DNA of 64,000 bases, taken from assembly GCF_002930105.1 (NCBI RefSeq), contig NZ_PJRN01000010.1, positions 1 through 64,000 of the forward strand. The letters run 5' to 3'. Shown here piece by piece: positions 63,392-64,000 of this stretch. Source of the stretch: Billgrantia saliphila. GTDB lineage: Bacteria > Pseudomonadota > Gammaproteobacteria > Pseudomonadales > Halomonadaceae. The position numbers and the translations under genes were made by a program. The notes beneath the pieces are model-generated. The model did no database searches and was not told the origin of the DNA. It worked only from the letters and a program-made list of their open reading frames with translations. Position 1 is the stretch's first letter. The number at the start of each line of letters is the position of its first letter.

Positions 63392-64000
63392 ATGCAACTC
63401 AAGGAAAGGACAATACTCATCACGGGCGGCACCTCCGGGATCGGCAGGGCGCTGGTGGAGCAATTAGCTCATAAGAATCATGCAGTCATAGTGATAGCTT
63501 CCAATCGTGAAAAGCTTAGCTCATTAAGCACGGCATACGATAACGTCTTCAGCTACCCGTGTTGCCTCGCGGACAGACAAGAAGTGGAGAGCACTATTGC
63601 CACGATTCTAGAGCGGCATCCGGACGTTTCCGTCGCCATCAACTCTGCGGGGATACAGGTACAGCCTTTGCTACGAGATCCTCAGTTCAGTTTCGATAGT
63701 ATCGGGAAAGAGATAACCGTAAATCTCACCGCTCCCATCTGGATCTGTTCGTTATTGATAAATCATTTCCTTGCTCTGGGTTTTTCCTCGGCTTACATCA
63801 ATTTAACCTCGGCTCTTGCCCTGTACCCAAAGAGAAGCTCCGCCGTCTACTGTGCAACAAAAGCTGGTCTTTTGAATTTTTCGCGCAGCTTGAGCTACCA
63901 ATTGGAAAGTACTTCTGTGCACGTTCATGCAGCTATCTTGCCATTGGTAGACACCCCGATGTCGGAAGGCCGGGGGAGAAGCAAGATATCTGCAGCTCAA
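63392..64000 (+). CDS. Short-chain dehydrogenase/reductase, truncated by window end
   Basis: 203 codons open to the window edge from ATG 63392 (ACGAGGGGT precedes). The Rossmann motif is TGGTSGIG (about 11-18), then NSAG, catalytic Tyr and Lys in YCATKAG and the PxxxDTPM loop. Like the adjacent Crp/Fnr gene it is low in G+C. The C-terminus is outside the window, so substrate cannot be inferred. Confidence 0.85.
   Translation, partial: MQLKERTILITGGTSGIGRALVEQLAHKNHAVIVIASNREKLSSLSTAYDNVFSYPCCLADRQEVESTIATILERHPDVSVAINSAGIQVQPLLRDPQFSFDSIGKEITVNLTAPIWICSLLINHFLALGFSSAYINLTSALALYPKRSSAVYCATKAGLLNFSRSLSYQLESTSVHVHAAILPLVDTPMSEGRGRSKISAAQ

Overview
The window is about 62% G+C, densely coded chromosomal DNA. 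No rRNA, tRNA, IS element, prophage or CRISPR array was found by eye. Gene content suggests a halophilic or alkali-tolerant gammaproteobacterium close to Halomonas: an NhaD Na+/H+ antiporter, TRAP and TTT sugar-acid transporters, a LacI-type gluconate repressor close to E. coli GntR, YejK, AmiD, TrxC, YadGH-like ABC genes and a KGG-repeat stress protein. The genus is an inference from content, not a computed placement.

Layout. (1) 1-5032, minus strand: a sugar-acid (aldarate-type) catabolic operon reading DapA-family dehydratase/lyase, TctC, TctB, TctA, FCD-type GntR regulator, then a semialdehyde dehydrogenase cut by the window edge. A symmetric operator candidate lies across the probable promoter at 4999-5032. 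(2) 5.1-7.7 kb: AmiD lipoprotein amidase, DUF3307 membrane protein and SatD-like protein, with paired palindromes and a LexA-like box upstream. (3) 7.7-15.9 kb: vWA/MoxR pair, a beta-hydroxyacid dehydrogenase with a fused-on 33-codon SDR remnant downstream, DUF1206, hemerythrin, SRPBCC, metallophosphoesterase and NhaD. (4) 15.9-20.8 kb: DUF503, a tandem pair of putative sRNA/terminator units exactly 200 bp apart, patatin, KGG protein with a 66-bp DNA repeat, K+-channel-like protein and TudS-YbgA. (5) 20.9-33.5 kb: ABC exporter, an 824-aa epimerase/SPW/VKOR-like fusion, glutamine amidotransferase, YejK, a diguanylate cyclase, YadGH-type ABC, an aberrant NRAMP-like carrier and small proteins. 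(6) 33.5-44.5 kb: GST, TrxC, GFA, methyltransferase, a four-PAS GGDEF protein, M50/CBS protease, C45 hydrolase, DUF1624 acyltransferase and a serine beta-lactamase-fold hydrolase. (7) 44.5-49.3 kb: gluconate regulon (dctPQM, gntK, gntR) with a consensus GntR operator and promoter. (8) 49.4-57.1 kb: RidA, methyltransferase/GlxA-type divergent pair, MocR/LysE divergent pair with related palindromes, beta-hydroxyamino-acid dehydratase, ExoD and CDF. (9) 57.1-64 kb: Lrp/methionine gamma-lyase pair (MdeR/MdeA-like) with a palindrome between them, a chemoreceptor with a FliA-like promoter and WxxF tail, a cytochrome P450, then a visibly lower-GC segment holding a Crp/Fnr regulator divergent from a truncated SDR.

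A recurring theme is regulator and target side by side with a readable operator between them (GntR-FCD, GntR-LacI, MocR, Lrp). The most novel candidates are the tandem sRNA-like units, the epimerase-SPW-VKOR fusion and the SatD module with its two palindromes.
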